Shown: positions 23,735 to 33,267, counted from the stretch's first letter. The stretch is DNA of 64,000 nt from Lacticaseibacillus kribbianus (GCF_020180945.1 NZ_JAIPUL010000001.1:1426001-1490000); one strand, 5' to 3'. Notes: a model not told the origin generated them from the sequence alone. Program-made: numbers and translations.

Positions 23735-25531
23735 CTACTTGAGGCTGCGGCTCAGGTCGATGAAGGTCTTGGCGTCCGCCGCGGCGAGATCGATGCCCTG
23801 CTGCCAGAAGTCAGGCTTCGTCAGGTCGACGCCGAGGTGCTTTTGGGCCAATTCCTCGGTGGACATGTTGGCGGTGTCTTGAAGCAGCGCGATGTAGGCG
23901 TCCTCGAAGTCGCCGCCGCTGGCCTGGGCCTTGGCGTAGATGCCGCTTGAGAACAGGTAGCCGAAGGTGTACGGGAAGTTGTAGAACGGCACATCGTCGA
24001 TGAAAAAGTGCAGCTTGTTGGCCCAGTACATCGGGTCGAAGCTGCTCAGGCCGCCGGCGTAGGCCTGCTCCTGGGCCTTGGTCATCAGGTCGGACAGCTG
24101 GCTGGCCGTCACCAGGCCGTTTTGGCGCGCGTCGTAGAAGCTGCGTTCGAACAGGTAGCGGGCGTGGATGTTCAAAAACATCGCCAGCGGGTTGCTCATT
24201 TTCGCGTCCAGCAGGTTCAGCTTCTCCTCCGGGCTCTCCGCGGCCTTGACCGTGGCGTCGGCGACGATCAGCTCGGCGAAGGTCGAGGCGGTTTCCGCCA
24301 CGTTCATCGCGTAGTCGCGGCGCATGGCCGGGAAGTCCTTGAGGATGCTGCTGTGGAAGGCGTGGCCGAGCTCGTGGGCGATGGTCGAGACGCCGGCGGC
24401 CGAGCCGTCGAAGGTCATGAAGATCCGCGCCTCCTTGACGTCCGGCACGGAGGTCATGTAGCCGCCGGCGATTTTGCCCGGCCGGTCCTCGGCCTCGATC
24501 CAGCCGCTTTCAAAGGCGTGCTGGGCGAAGGCCGCCATCTTCTTGGAAAACTTCGCGAAGTTGGCGATGATGAACTCGGCGGCCTCGTCGAAGGTGTAGG
24601 TCTTCGGCACGTAATCGCCGACCACCACCGGTGCCCACTGGTCCTGCCACGCCATCTTGGTCTGGCCGGCAAGGCGCGCCTTTTCATCGAGGTAATCGAC
24701 GAACGGCGCCTTGTTGGCGGCGACGGTCGCCCACATCTGATCGAGACTGGCACGGCTCAGGCGGTTGAGCTCCAGCGGCTTTTGCAGGTAATCCGTGATG
24801 CCGTGGGCGCGGTAGTTGCTCAGGCGGAAGCCGGCGAGGTGGTTCAGGGTGTCGGCGAACGGCTGCGCGTGCGCGGCCCAGGTCTTTTCCCAGACGTCAA
24901 AGGCGTGCGCGCGCTTGTCGGCGTCTGGATCGCCCTCGAAGCGGTTTTGTGCCTGGCCGGCCGACAGCGGCTGGCCACCGGCGTCGATGGCAAAGTGCAG
25001 GTCGGCGCTCAGGTTGTCGTAGTGGCTGGACCAGCCGTTGAAGCCGTCCAGCGCCAGTCGGTCGATCAGGGCCTCGGTGGCGTCGTCCAGCAGCTCGCAG
25101 CCGTCGCGGCGCATCTCGCCGAGGCCAAAGGCGATCGGGGCCAGCGCCGGCGTCTTCGTCAGCGCGGCGAAGTCCGCGTCTGACATCGCCGACAGCTTTT
25201 TTTGCAGCGGCAGGACGGCGGCGCTCAGGTCGGCGAAGTGGTTCTGCACCGCGTCGGCCACCACGCCGGCCTGCTGGTTGGCCGTGTCGGCGGACTGGAT
25301 CATGTTGGCGAAGGTCGCGCAGGTGGCCAGGCCGTTCTCCACGTCCTCCAGCAGCGCCATGATGGCGGTCAGGCCGGCGAAGTCTTTGTCGCTTGCCGGA
25401 TCCCAGGCCGCAATCTGCGCGGCAAGCTCTGGCAGCTTGGCCGTGACGTCTTTGATGCGCGCCTTGAGCTGTGGGGAGTCGATGCCGCCGGGGAAGATCG
25501 AGTCCAGCTGCCAGTTAATTGGATATTTCAT
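23735..25531 (-). CDS. M3 family oligoendopeptidase (PepF-like)
   Basis: A 598-residue M3B metallopeptidase. The zinc site HELGHAFHS is at 386-394 with the downstream Glu in NVAETASTFAE. Family members cleave medium-length peptides in the cytoplasm, downstream of peptide uptake. The start MKYPINWQLDSIFPGG follows a GGAGG site. It is monocistronic, ending at the 23680-23711 hairpin. It belongs to the shorter M3 clade often annotated as pepF/M3 family, so a specific symbol is withheld. Confidence 0.93.
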   Translation of the reverse strand: MKYPINWQLDSIFPGGIDSPQLKARIKDVTAKLPELAAQIAAWDPASDKDFAGLTAIMALLEDVENGLATCATFANMIQSADTANQQAGVVADAVQNHFADLSAAVLPLQKKLSAMSDADFAALTKTPALAPIAFGLGEMRRDGCELLDDATEALIDRLALDGFNGWSSHYDNLSADLHFAIDAGGQPLSAGQAQNRFEGDPDADKRAHAFDVWEKTWAAHAQPFADTLNHLAGFRLSNYRAHGITDYLQKPLELNRLSRASLDQMWATVAANKAPFVDYLDEKARLAGQTKMAWQDQWAPVVVGDYVPKTYTFDEAAEFIIANFAKFSKKMAAFAQHAFESGWIEAEDRPGKIAGGYMTSVPDVKEARIFMTFDGSAAGVSTIAHELGHAFHSSILKDFPAMRRDYAMNVAETASTFAELIVADATVKAAESPEEKLNLLDAKMSNPLAMFLNIHARYLFERSFYDARQNGLVTASQLSDLMTKAQEQAYAGGLSSFDPMYWANKLHFFIDDVPFYNFPYTFGYLFSSGIYAKAQASGGDFEDAYIALLQDTANMSTEELAQKHLGVDLTKPDFWQQGIDLAAADAKTFIDLSRSLK

Positions 25532-25621
25532 TAATTTACCTCCAACGTGTGATTGCGCTCATTATAGCATTGATGCGGTGTGCTATGATGGGAAAAACGC
25601 ACCGCAAAGGAGGCGCCGCCC

Positions 25622-26113
25622 GTGCGCAAGAAAATCGGCTGGCTGACCCTGGCCCTGGTGGTGATCGGCGTGCTCGCCGTCAGCTCCAGCATGTCCTACA
25701 ACCAGCAGTCCCTGATCCCGCTGCTCACCCGCCTTTTGCCCCGGGCGCCCCACTGGCTTGCCGGCGTGCGCTTCACCTACGCCGGCACCGTCATCAGCGT
25801 GAACGCGCTGGGTTTTCCCGCCTTCGTCGAGTTCTTCATCCGAAAAGCCGCCCACTTCACCGTCTTTGCCGTCTTCGCCCTGGCGGTGACCCGCGGCCTG
25901 GCCGCGCGCACCCGCCGCGGCGGCTGGGCGGCCGTGGTCGCGGTGCTGGCCGCCCTGCTGGTGGCGGCCGGCGACGAGTTCCACCAATCGCTGACGGCCG
26001 GCCGCAGCCCGCTGATCCAGGACGTGGTGCTGGACACTTGCGGCGCGCTTGTCGGCGCCGGGCTTGCGTTTTGGTGGTGGCGGCGGGCGCGCGGCCGCGG
26101 TGAAAAGCGTTGA
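25622..26113 (+). CDS. VanZ-like family protein
   Basis: A 163-residue membrane protein with about four helices and the VanZ signature region RKAAHFTVFAVFALAV and DEFHQSLTAGRSPLIQDV. VanZ itself gives low-level teicoplanin resistance; most homologues have no assigned role. It starts at GTG with AAAGGAGG upstream. The next gene's promoter -35 overlaps its stop codon. Confidence 0.9.
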   Translation: MRKKIGWLTLALVVIGVLAVSSSMSYNQQSLIPLLTRLLPRAPHWLAGVRFTYAGTVISVNALGFPAFVEFFIRKAAHFTVFAVFALAVTRGLAARTRRGGWAAVVAVLAALLVAAGDEFHQSLTAGRSPLIQDVVLDTCGALVGAGLAFWWWRRARGRGEKR

Positions 26114-26138
26114 ATGGACCCGCCTGGTTTGGTATAAT
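26110..26138 (+). promoter_or_regulatory. yebC promoter
   Basis: -35 TTGAAT (26110-26115), -10 TATAAT (26133-26138), 17-bp spacer; overlaps the end of the VanZ-like gene. Confidence 0.8.
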
Positions 26139-26182
26139 AGGAGCGCTTATGTGCATCAATAATTTTGAAAAGAGGGTTTACG

Positions 26183-26917
26183 ATGTCAGGACACAGTAAA
26201 TGGCATAACATCCAGGGCCGCAAGAACGCCCAGGATGCTAAGCGTGGCAAAATTTTCCAGAAAATCTCCCGTGAGCTTTTCATGGCAGCAAAGCAAGGTG
26301 GTTCTGACCCCAACAACAACCCAGCGCTTCGGCTTGTCATGGACAAGGCTCGTGCTGCCAACATGCCCAAGGACAACATCAAGCGCGCATTAGATAAGGC
26401 CGAGGGTGGCGACACCACGCGTTACGACGAGGTCACCTACGAAGGCTACGGCGCGGCCGGGATCGCCATTCTGGTTCAGGCCTTGACCGATAACAAGAAC
26501 CGCACCTCCTCCAACGTCCGCGTGGCGATCACCCGCCACGGCGGCACGATGGCCAGCGCCGGTGCCGTCTCCTACATGTTCGACCGCCGCGGGATGTTCG
26601 TCATCGACCGCGAGGACCTCGACGTGGATGAAGACCAGATGTTCGAAGCCGTGCTCGAGGCCGGCGCCGAGGACCTGCAGACCACCGATGATGAGTTCAC
26701 CATCTACACCGACCCGAAGGACTTCGCCGCCGTGCGCGACTCCCTCGAGGAACAGGGCTTCAAGTTCACCACCGCCGAGCTGACCATGGTGCCGCAAAAC
26801 ACCGTGGCCGTGCCGACCGAAAAGCTTGAGACCATGCAGAACATGATCGACGCCCTCGAAGACGACGATGACGTTCAAAACGTCTACACCAGCGCCGAAT
26901 GGCCTGATGAAGACTAA
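26183..26917 (+). CDS. yebC: YebC/PmpR family protein
   Basis: A 244-residue protein starting [20 protein letters not shown], the invariant N-terminus of the YebC/PmpR/TACO1 family, with acidic domains 2 and 3 and an acidic tail. Family members were described as transcription regulators, and more recently implicated in relieving ribosome stalling at proline stretches. AGAGGG precedes the ATG. It is a single-gene unit with its own promoter and a very strong terminator. Confidence 0.95.
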   Translation: MSGHSKWHNIQGRKNAQDAKRGKIFQKISRELFMAAKQGGSDPNNNPALRLVMDKARAANMPKDNIKRALDKAEGGDTTRYDEVTYEGYGAAGIAILVQALTDNKNRTSSNVRVAITRHGGTMASAGAVSYMFDRRGMFVIDREDLDVDEDQMFEAVLEAGAEDLQTTDDEFTIYTDPKDFAAVRDSLEEQGFKFTTAELTMVPQNTVAVPTEKLETMQNMIDALEDDDDVQNVYTSAEWPDED

Positions 26918-26930
26918 TCGCAACCACAAA

Positions 26931-26977
26931 AAGGAGCTTTGCACCGCGCATCTGCGTCGTGCAAAGCTCCTTTTTTT
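26931..26977 (+). terminator. Terminator of yebC
   Basis: AAGGAGCTTTGCAC / GTGCAAAGCTCCTT stem followed by T7. Confidence 0.95.
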
Positions 26978-26988
26978 GCGGTCAGTAA

Positions 26989-27187
26989 CCGGGCTCCGGC
27001 GCGAACGGGCCGCTGCTTCCGGCTCCGGGCCGGGGCAATGGTCCGCGTGGGGCTCTCGCAAGCCCAAAGCCCGGTCTTGCGACCCGCCCTTGCACTAAGC
27101 CGGCAAACCCGGCCGGCTAAGTGCAATTTCACGCTGGCTCGCCCCGGCCATACGCCTCCAGCATTGACCGGTTCGTGCCTCCGCCCT
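26989..27187 (+). repeat. Family A structured repeat, copy 9
   Basis: Starts 12 bp beyond the yebC T-tract, same sense. Hairpin D uses CGCAAG / CTTGCG arms. It carries CAATGGTCCGCG in place of the usual CGGCGGAACGCG in the central single-stranded region. Confidence 0.88.
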
Positions 27188-27306
27188 AGAAGGCGGCGTT
27201 TCTCGTCAATTGGTTACGCGCTGCGTACCGGCAGCCGGTATTCCGTCCGGCTCTATCGTGTAAAAATTGCCATCGCCATTTTCCGAAAAAAACACGTGAC
27301 CGTCGC

Positions 27307-29118
27307 CTACTCCACCGTGACGGACTTGGCCAGGTTGCGCGGCCGGTCGACGTCGTAGCCGCGGTCGAGGCTGGTGAAGTACGCGAGCAGCTGTCCGACC
27401 ACGATGGTCACAAGCGGCGTCAGGAGGCTTGGCACGTCCTGCACGACCAGCTCGTCGTCGGGCGTGGCCAGGCTCGCCGCGGCGATGCGCAGCACCCGCC
27501 CGCCGCGCGCCTCAACCTCCTGGGCGTTGCTTCTGGTGTGCGCCGCGGTCGCCGGGTCGGTGATGAAGGCGACCACCGGCGTGCCCTGCGTGATCAGCGC
27601 GATGGTGCCGTGCTTGAGCTCGCCGGCCGCAAAGCCCTCGGCCTGCACGTAGGAGATCTCCTTGAGCTTGAGCGCCGCCTCCAGGCTCACGGCGTAGTCC
27701 GCGCCGCGCCCGATGAAAAACGCGTCGCGGGTGTCGCCGAACAGCTCCCCGGCCAGCGCGTGCACCGTCGGCTTTTCGGCCAGGATGGCCTCCTGCGCCG
27801 TCGCCGCCAGGCTGAGCTGGTGGGCGACGTCAAAGGCCTGGGCCGCCGGCACGCCGCGTTGCTGCCCCAGCGCCTGCGCCAACAGCGCCTCGACGGCAAT
27901 CTGGGCGGTGTAGGCCTTGGTCGACGCGACCGCGATCTCGGGGCCGGCGCACAGGTCCAGCGCGAAGTCCGCCTCGCGGGCCAACGTCGAGGTGGCGACG
28001 TTGGTGATGGTCAGGCTCGGGAAGCCCTGCCGCTTGACGTTGACCAGCACCTGGCGGCTGTCGGCCGTCTCACCGCTTTGGCTCAGGAAAATGAAGAAGG
28101 GTTTTTCCGCCAAAAGCGGCTGGTGGTAGCCGAACTCCGAGGCCAGGTGGACCTCCGTCGGCACCTGGGCGAGCTGTTCGAACAGCGGCTTGCCGACCAG
28201 CCCCGCGTGGTAGCTGGTGCCGGCGGCGACGATGTACAGCCGGTCGGCGGCAGCCAGCGCGGTCAAAAGCGCCGGGTCAACGGCGATGCGACTGTCGGCC
28301 TCGACGTAGCGGCTGACCAGCCGGCGCAGCACGGCCGGCTGCTCGTCGATCTCCTTGAGCATGTAGTACGGGTAAGGCCCGAGGTCGAGGTCGGCGGCGT
28401 CAAGCGCCACGGTGATCGGCGTGCGGTGCTGAACCTGGCCGGCCAGCGTCTCGATGCGGCAGCTGTCGGCCGTCAGCGTCACCACCTCGCCGTCCTCGAG
28501 CTCGAGGAACTGGTCGGTGCGATCCAGCATCGCCAAGGCGTCCGAAGCGACGACGTAAAACCCGTCCCCCTGCCCGATCAGCAGCGGGCTTTTGGCCTTG
28601 GCCGCGTACAGGTGCAAGGGATCGAGGCGGTCGACCAGGCAGCAGGCGTACGAGCCCTCGCACAGGCTCAGCGCCTTTTTGAAGGCGGCCGGGGTGTCGA
28701 GCCCCTGGCGCGCGAAAACGGCAACCAGCTGAACCAGGACCTCGGTGTCGGTGTCGCTGGCAAGCGTCACGTTTTGCAGGAACCGGTCGGCCAGCGCCTG
28801 CGCGTTGGTGATCACGCCGTTGTGCACGAGGTAGAAGCGTTCGTCTGACGAGACCTGCGGGTGCGCGTTGGCCTCCGTCGGCCGGCCGTTGGTCGCCCAG
28901 CGCGTGTGGCCGATGCCCATCACGCCCTGAATGTCCGGCATGACCGCGGCCTCAAGCGCGCTGATTCGGCCGACGCGCCGGATCAGGTGGTCGTGCCCGT
29001 GCTGGTCGTTCACGTACAGCCCGGCCGAGTCGTAGCCGCGGTACTCCAGCTTCTCAAGCCCGCCCAGCAACACCTGGGTCGCATCCTGCCTGCCAATGAC
29101 ACCGACGATTCCACACAT
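27307..29118 (-). CDS. glmS: Glutamine-fructose-6-phosphate aminotransferase (isomerising)
   Basis: A 603-residue GlmS. The N-terminal Ntn glutaminase domain starts with Cys2 (MCGIVGVIG), so the ATG at 29118 is right and an earlier in-frame start is not. Two SIS sugar-isomerase domains follow (FLSQSGETADSRQ; IGRGADYAVSLEAALKLKEISY). It makes glucosamine-6-phosphate for peptidoglycan, the substrate for the nearby GlmM. Control appears to be by the NagR-like GntR protein: three ATTGGTAT sites flank the promoter. No glmS ribozyme core was recognised in the leader. No terminator was found; family A copy 9 lies beyond on the other strand. Confidence 0.96.
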   Translation of the reverse strand: MCGIVGVIGRQDATQVLLGGLEKLEYRGYDSAGLYVNDQHGHDHLIRRVGRISALEAAVMPDIQGVMGIGHTRWATNGRPTEANAHPQVSSDERFYLVHNGVITNAQALADRFLQNVTLASDTDTEVLVQLVAVFARQGLDTPAAFKKALSLCEGSYACCLVDRLDPLHLYAAKAKSPLLIGQGDGFYVVASDALAMLDRTDQFLELEDGEVVTLTADSCRIETLAGQVQHRTPITVALDAADLDLGPYPYYMLKEIDEQPAVLRRLVSRYVEADSRIAVDPALLTALAAADRLYIVAAGTSYHAGLVGKPLFEQLAQVPTEVHLASEFGYHQPLLAEKPFFIFLSQSGETADSRQVLVNVKRQGFPSLTITNVATSTLAREADFALDLCAGPEIAVASTKAYTAQIAVEALLAQALGQQRGVPAAQAFDVAHQLSLAATAQEAILAEKPTVHALAGELFGDTRDAFFIGRGADYAVSLEAALKLKEISYVQAEGFAAGELKHGTIALITQGTPVVAFITDPATAAHTRSNAQEVEARGGRVLRIAAASLATPDDELVVQDVPSLLTPLVTIVVGQLLAYFTSLDRGYDVDRPRNLAKSVTVE

Positions 29119-29136
29119 AACCACTCAACATCCTTT

Positions 29137-29233
29137 ATTGGTATATTCCGTTTTTCACAAATTGGTATTAACGGTAGTTCAAACTATAAACCCGTGTATC
29201 AAGCGTGGTCAAGGAAAATATCGTTATTGGTAT
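29137..29233 (-). promoter_or_regulatory. glmS promoter with three NagR-like sites
   Basis: -35 TTGACC (29207-29212), -10 TTATAG (29184-29189), 17-bp spacer. ATTGGTAT occurs at 29137-29144, 29161-29168 and 29226-29233 on the plus strand: one upstream of the -35 and two in the leader. The motif matches the dre half-site also found at gntR. Confidence 0.65.
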
Positions 29234-29373
29234 ATCTTTCTTAACATTTTTGGTCAGGACCAAATTGATTGACGTGGAGAAGTGATTCGATGGAAATGTG
29301 GGCACTGCCCACAGGATTGCCCAAGTGGCTCACCGAGTCGCTCAGTACAACCTCCCACATGACGCCCCCCCGA

Positions 29374-29441
29374 TGTAGGGCGGAGGCACGGCCGCCCCGG
29401 GCCGGAGCCGGAAGCGCCGCCGTGGCCGGGCCGGAGCCCGG
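29374..29441 (-). repeat. Family A repeat, copy 10 (internally deleted)
   Basis: Retains the TGTAGGGCGGAGGCACGG end, then jumps to CCGGAGCCGGAAGC and the GGGCCGGAGCCCGG end. About 135 bp containing both hairpins and one arm of the basal helix are missing, so it cannot fold like the others. Confidence 0.75.
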
Positions 29442-29454
29442 GCGACAGTCACAG

Positions 29455-29568
29455 TGTCGTCGGGCTACGTGGGATGGATTGCTACGCGAGGAGGCTCGAG
29501 CCAAAGTACGGCTCAAGCCTCCTCGCTAGGCAATCCATCCCGCTAAGTACGCGCTTAGAGGCCCTGGG
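29455..29568 (-). repeat. Family B element after glmM
   Basis: Follows the glmM terminator T-tract within a few nt (in glmM sense it starts CCCCAGGGCCTC). It has the clearest B hairpin: GGGATGGATTGC / GCAATCCATCCC, internal loop TAC/TAG, GCGAGGAGGCT / AGCCTCCTCGC, then GAGCC / GGCTC around the loop AAAGTAC (29470-29541). Confidence 0.85.
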
Positions 29569-29572
29569 GAAC

Positions 29573-29598
29573 AAAAAAAGACCCGGTTTCCCGGGTCT
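29573..29598 (-). terminator. Terminator of the cdaA-cdaR-glmM operon
   Basis: AGACCCGG / CCGGGTCT stem followed by T7 on the minus strand, just after the glmM stop. Confidence 0.92.
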
Positions 29599-29611
29599 CT
29601 CTGCGGCTGGT

Positions 29612-30967
29612 CTAGCAGCCCATCTCTTGTTCCACGACCGCGGCGATTGAGTCGACGTACTGGTCGACCAGCGCCTGCGTCTTGGCCTCGGCCATCACGC
29701 GCAGCAGCGCCTCGGTGCCGCTTGGGCGCACCAGCACGCGGCCGTCGCCGGCCATCTGGGCCTCGACGGTGTCGATGGCCTGCTGGATGGCTGGGTAGTT
29801 GTGCCAGTTGTTCTTGTCGGTCACCTTGATGTTGACCAGCTTCTGCGGGTAGGTCGTGACCGGCGCGGCCAGCTCGGACAGCGGCTTGCCGGTCTGCTTC
29901 ATCACGTTGAGCAGCTGGATGCCGGTCAGCATGCCGTCGCCGGTGTTGTGGTAGTCGAAAAGCACGACGTGACCGGACTGCTCGCCGCCGATGTTGTAGC
30001 CGTGCTCGCGCATCTCCTCGACGACGTGGCGGTCGCCGACCGCGGTCTGAACGGACTTCATGCCGTTGGCGGCCAGGGCCTTGTACATGCCGAGGTTGCT
30101 CATCACCGTGGTGACCACGGTGTCTTGCTTCAGGCGGCCCTTGGCCTTCATGTAGTTGCCCAGAACGAACATGATCTTGTCGCCGTCGACGATCTGCCCT
30201 TTTTCATCCACGGCGATGCAGCGGTCGCCGTCGCCGTCGAAGGCCAGGCCGACCTGCGCGCCTTTTTCAACCACCAGCTTGGCCAGGGCCTCCGGGTGCG
30301 TCGAGCCGACGTTCTTGTTGATGTTCAGGCCGTCCGGGTGGGTCGCCATCAGGTCGAACTCGGTGTCCAGATCGGCGAACAGGCGGGAAACGAGGTTCGA
30401 GGTGGCGCCGTTGGCCGCGTCGAGCGCGACGTGGATGCCGGACAGGTCATCCGACAGGGTCTGCTCGAGGAACTGGGTGTACTTGAGCGCGCCTTCCGGG
30501 TAGTCGGCGACGGTGCCCAGGCCCTCAGCGGCCGGCCGCGGCAGGGTGTCCTCCGGGGCGTCCAAAAGCGCCTCGATCTCCTCTTCGGTGGCGTCGGACA
30601 GCTTGTAGCCGTCCGGGCCGAAGAACTTGATGCCATTGTCGGCGGCCGGGTTGTGCGAGGCCGAGATCTGAATCCCGGCAGCCGCGCTTTGCACCTTGAT
30701 CAGGTAGGCGACGGCCGGCGTGGTGATCACGCCCAAGGACAGCACCTCAATGCCGACGGACAACAGCCCGGCGGTCAACGCCTGCGCGAGCATCTCCCCC
30801 GATGCGCGCGTGTCGCGTGCGACCAGCACCAGCGGCTTTTTGGCCGGGTCCTGGTTGTGCTGGGTCAGCACGTAGCCGCCGCAGCGGCCGAGGCGAAACG
30901 CCAGCTCCGGGCTCAGTTCCTGATTCGCAATTCCGCGGACCCCATCCGTACCAAAATACTTCGTCAT
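29612..30967 (-). CDS. glmM: Phosphoglucosamine mutase
   Basis: A 451-residue alpha-D-phosphohexomutase. The catalytic phosphoserine loop SASHNP is at 102-107 (Ser104), the Mg-binding DGDGDR motif is near residue 240, and the C-terminal phosphate-binding loop is VRPSGTE. It converts glucosamine-6-P to glucosamine-1-P. It is third in the conserved cdaA-cdaR-glmM operon, 27 bp after cdaR; GlmM is known to bind and inhibit CdaA in Gram-positive bacteria. Confidence 0.97.
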   Translation of the reverse strand: MTKYFGTDGVRGIANQELSPELAFRLGRCGGYVLTQHNQDPAKKPLVLVARDTRASGEMLAQALTAGLLSVGIEVLSLGVITTPAVAYLIKVQSAAAGIQISASHNPAADNGIKFFGPDGYKLSDATEEEIEALLDAPEDTLPRPAAEGLGTVADYPEGALKYTQFLEQTLSDDLSGIHVALDAANGATSNLVSRLFADLDTEFDLMATHPDGLNINKNVGSTHPEALAKLVVEKGAQVGLAFDGDGDRCIAVDEKGQIVDGDKIMFVLGNYMKAKGRLKQDTVVTTVMSNLGMYKALAANGMKSVQTAVGDRHVVEEMREHGYNIGGEQSGHVVLFDYHNTGDGMLTGIQLLNVMKQTGKPLSELAAPVTTYPQKLVNIKVTDKNNWHNYPAIQQAIDTVEAQMAGDGRVLVRPSGTEALLRVMAEAKTQALVDQYVDSIAAVVEQEMGC

Positions 30968-30994
30968 CGTAATTTCCTCATTTCTTCTCGGTGT

Positions 30995-32080
30995 TTAGTC
31001 CGCGTCTTCGCTACTGGACGTGGTGGAACTTGATGCGCTGCTCGACGCCGTTGCGTCAGAACTGCTTGAGCTACTGCTACTGCTGCTGGCGGGGCTGGTC
31101 ACCTCGCCGGAGCTGACAGTCGGTGCCACGGTGACCTTGACCTTGACGGTGGTCGGCGCGGTCGCAATCAGCTTGGGCTCGACGTCCAACAGCGCGATGG
31201 TCTTGGTCGTGGTCTGGCCGATGTCGGCGACCGCGACGGGCACCACCAGCTTGTCGAGCTTGGCCAAAATCTCCTTGGGGCCGTACAGCGTGACCGACTT
31301 GGTGGTGGTGCTCAGCGTGTACGCCAGGCCGCTGGTGCCCTTGCCCTCCTGGCTCAGGGCCAGCGGGACCTTTTTGGACGGTAGCGCAATCGGCAACTTG
31401 ACCTGCACCGTCTCGGGGGTCATCACCACGTTGACGGTGTTGCCGCTCTTATCGAGTGCCTGCAGCAGCACGGTCTGCGACACCGTGCTCTTGGTGTTGC
31501 GGTTCAGCGGCAGGTTGGCGACGATCTGCGCGACGCGGTCGATCTCGCCCTTGCTGCCGGTCACCGACACGGTCTCGGCCGACAGCTGCGGGGTGTCCGC
31601 GGTGTAGCCCGGCGCCAGGCTGTCCTGGTTGTACTTGACCTGGATCGGCATGGTCTTGGTCTTGCGGTCGCGGATGGTGACCTGAATCGTCTTGGGCTTG
31701 AGCGTGTAGGTCAGGTCCTTGTTCAGGCCGCTGGTGGTCAGCGCGACCGTGTGCTTGCCGGGGCCGAGCTTGCGGAGGTTGGCAATCACCTGGAAGTTCA
31801 GGGTGTTGGCCGTCATCGTCACCAGGCTGTTGGACCCCTCAAGGGTGATCGCCACCTTTTTGGGGAAACCGGTGATGAAGTACTTGTCCGTGTCGGCGTT
31901 GAGCTGCAGCGTCACGTTCAGCGTGCGCTTGGTGGTCGCCGAAATCGCGTTGTGGCGGCTGGTGGACGGCGTCAAGTTGTTGAGGTCCTCGGCGTGGACG
32001 TAGGCGAACAGCCCGACGGCCAAAAGCAGCGCGAGCAGCCGGTAGAACCAGGCGCTTTCCCAAAATTTGCTGAGTTTCAT
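30995..32080 (-). CDS. cdaR: CdaR (YbbR-domain) regulator of diadenylate cyclase
   Basis: A 361-residue protein with an N-terminal membrane anchor (FYRLLALLLAVGLFAYVHAE) and a series of extracytoplasmic YbbR domains, then a low-complexity Ser-rich acidic tail of about 35 residues. CdaR binds and modulates the cyclase CdaA. Its ATG overlaps the cdaA stop (ATGA). The long Ser tail looks like a spacer or surface tail and is unusual in degree. Confidence 0.93.
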   Translation of the reverse strand: MKLSKFWESAWFYRLLALLLAVGLFAYVHAEDLNNLTPSTSRHNAISATTKRTLNVTLQLNADTDKYFITGFPKKVAITLEGSNSLVTMTANTLNFQVIANLRKLGPGKHTVALTTSGLNKDLTYTLKPKTIQVTIRDRKTKTMPIQVKYNQDSLAPGYTADTPQLSAETVSVTGSKGEIDRVAQIVANLPLNRNTKSTVSQTVLLQALDKSGNTVNVVMTPETVQVKLPIALPSKKVPLALSQEGKGTSGLAYTLSTTTKSVTLYGPKEILAKLDKLVVPVAVADIGQTTTKTIALLDVEPKLIATAPTTVKVKVTVAPTVSSGEVTSPASSSSSSSSSSDATASSSASSSTTSSSEDAD

Positions 32081-32922
32081 CGCTTGGTCCCTCCTTTGTG
32101 CAGGAGCTCGGCGAAGAAGCTGTTCACCGGGTTGGTTTTGGCCTCGGGCGCCGGCACCAGCTGGGCGGTCAGAAGCTTCAGGTAATCCTCGCGGGTCAGG
32201 TCGCGGATCAGGTGGTTGTTGTTGGTCACCGTCACGCCACCGGTTTCCTCAGACACCACGATGGTCAAGGCGTCGGTGACCTCCGAGATGCCGACCGCGG
32301 CGCGGTGGCGCGTCCCGAGCTCCTTGGGAATCAGGTTGCTCTCGGACAGCGGCAGGTAGGCCGCGGCCACGGCGATGCGGTTGTCGCGGATGATCACCGC
32401 GCCGTCGTGCAGCGGGGTGTTGGGGATGAAGATGTTGATCAAAAGCTCCCCGGAGACGTCCGCGTCCAGCGGGATCCCGGTTTCGATGTAATCCTCAAGC
32501 CCCGTGTTCTGCTGGATGGAGATCAACGCCCCGATGCGGCGCTTGCTCATGTACTGAATCGCCTTGTCCAGCTCCTTGACCATGCGCTCCTCGACGTCGT
32601 GGCGGTCGGTGCGCATCCAGGGCAGCACCGAGCCGCGGCCGAGGTGCTCGAGTCCGCGGCGAATCTCCGGCTGAAAAATGATGACCAAAGCCGGCACCGA
32701 CCACGTGATGATCAGGTCGATGATGTAGCCGACCGTCTGCAGGTGCAGGGCCACCGCCACCAGTTTGATGACGGCGATCACGAACACGCCCTTGAGCAGC
32801 TGGACGGCCTTGGTCCCGCGAATCAGCACGATCAGCCGGTAGACCACGTACCAAACCACAAGGATGTCGATCACGTTGGCGAGCGTCGACCAACGCAGCA
32901 GATTGGTCCAAAAATCCTGCAT
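32077..32922 (-). CDS. cdaA: Diadenylate cyclase CdaA
   Basis: A 281-residue protein with three N-terminal membrane helices and a DAC domain carrying the catalytic motifs DGA (173-175) and RHR (205-207). It makes c-di-AMP from two ATP, controlling K+ and osmolyte homeostasis and cell-wall metabolism. It leads the cdaA-cdaR-glmM operon. TTGGAGG precedes the ATG, and an extended -10 (TGGTATAAT, 32975-32980) lies ~50 bp upstream. Confidence 0.97.
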   Translation of the reverse strand: MQDFWTNLLRWSTLANVIDILVVWYVVYRLIVLIRGTKAVQLLKGVFVIAVIKLVAVALHLQTVGYIIDLIITWSVPALVIIFQPEIRRGLEHLGRGSVLPWMRTDRHDVEERMVKELDKAIQYMSKRRIGALISIQQNTGLEDYIETGIPLDADVSGELLINIFIPNTPLHDGAVIIRDNRIAVAAAYLPLSESNLIPKELGTRHRAAVGISEVTDALTIVVSEETGGVTVTNNNHLIRDLTREDYLKLLTAQLVPAPEAKTNPVNSFFAELLHKGGTKR

Positions 32923-32974
32923 AGACTTGCCTCCAATTCAGTGCCGGCCAAAATCGGCCGTCGTGTTACATATT

Positions 32975-32980
32975 ATTATA
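32975..32980 (-). promoter_or_regulatory. Extended -10 promoter of the cdaA operon
   Basis: TGGTATAAT on the minus strand; a small hairpin GGCCGATTTTGGCC lies in the leader. Confidence 0.65.
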
Positions 32981-33058
32981 CCACGCCGGCATAACGGAAT
33001 TGAGGCGGTAAACAGAATCCTTGTAATGCCGGCATCCCCGCACCCGGCCGGCCACGCC

Positions 33059-33085
33059 AAAAAGGCCGAACCCGCCCGTTCGACC
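33059..33085 (-). terminator. Terminator of the 33268-33957 gene
   Basis: GGTCGAAC / GTTCGGCC (one wobble) and T5 on the minus strand. The ~180 bp between it and the gene end is very GC-rich and shows no other feature. Confidence 0.6.
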
Positions 33086-33267
33086 TCCGCCTGCTGCACC
33101 CCAACACCCCGATTGCCGTCGACACGCGCCGCGCCGACCTGGCCGCGCCCCCGACCCACCGCGGGCTGTCCCGGGTCTCCCGGGCCGCGGCGGCCCCTCG
33201 GCCCGGCACCGCCGCGGCGGCGCGCTCAAGCCGCCATCTCGCTGGCCGTGACGACCCGGCCGCCCAA

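Noticed and set aside
29119-29280. glmS ribozyme in the glmS leader
   Set aside because: No recognisable catalytic core; the leader is short, AT-rich and better explained by NagR-type sites.
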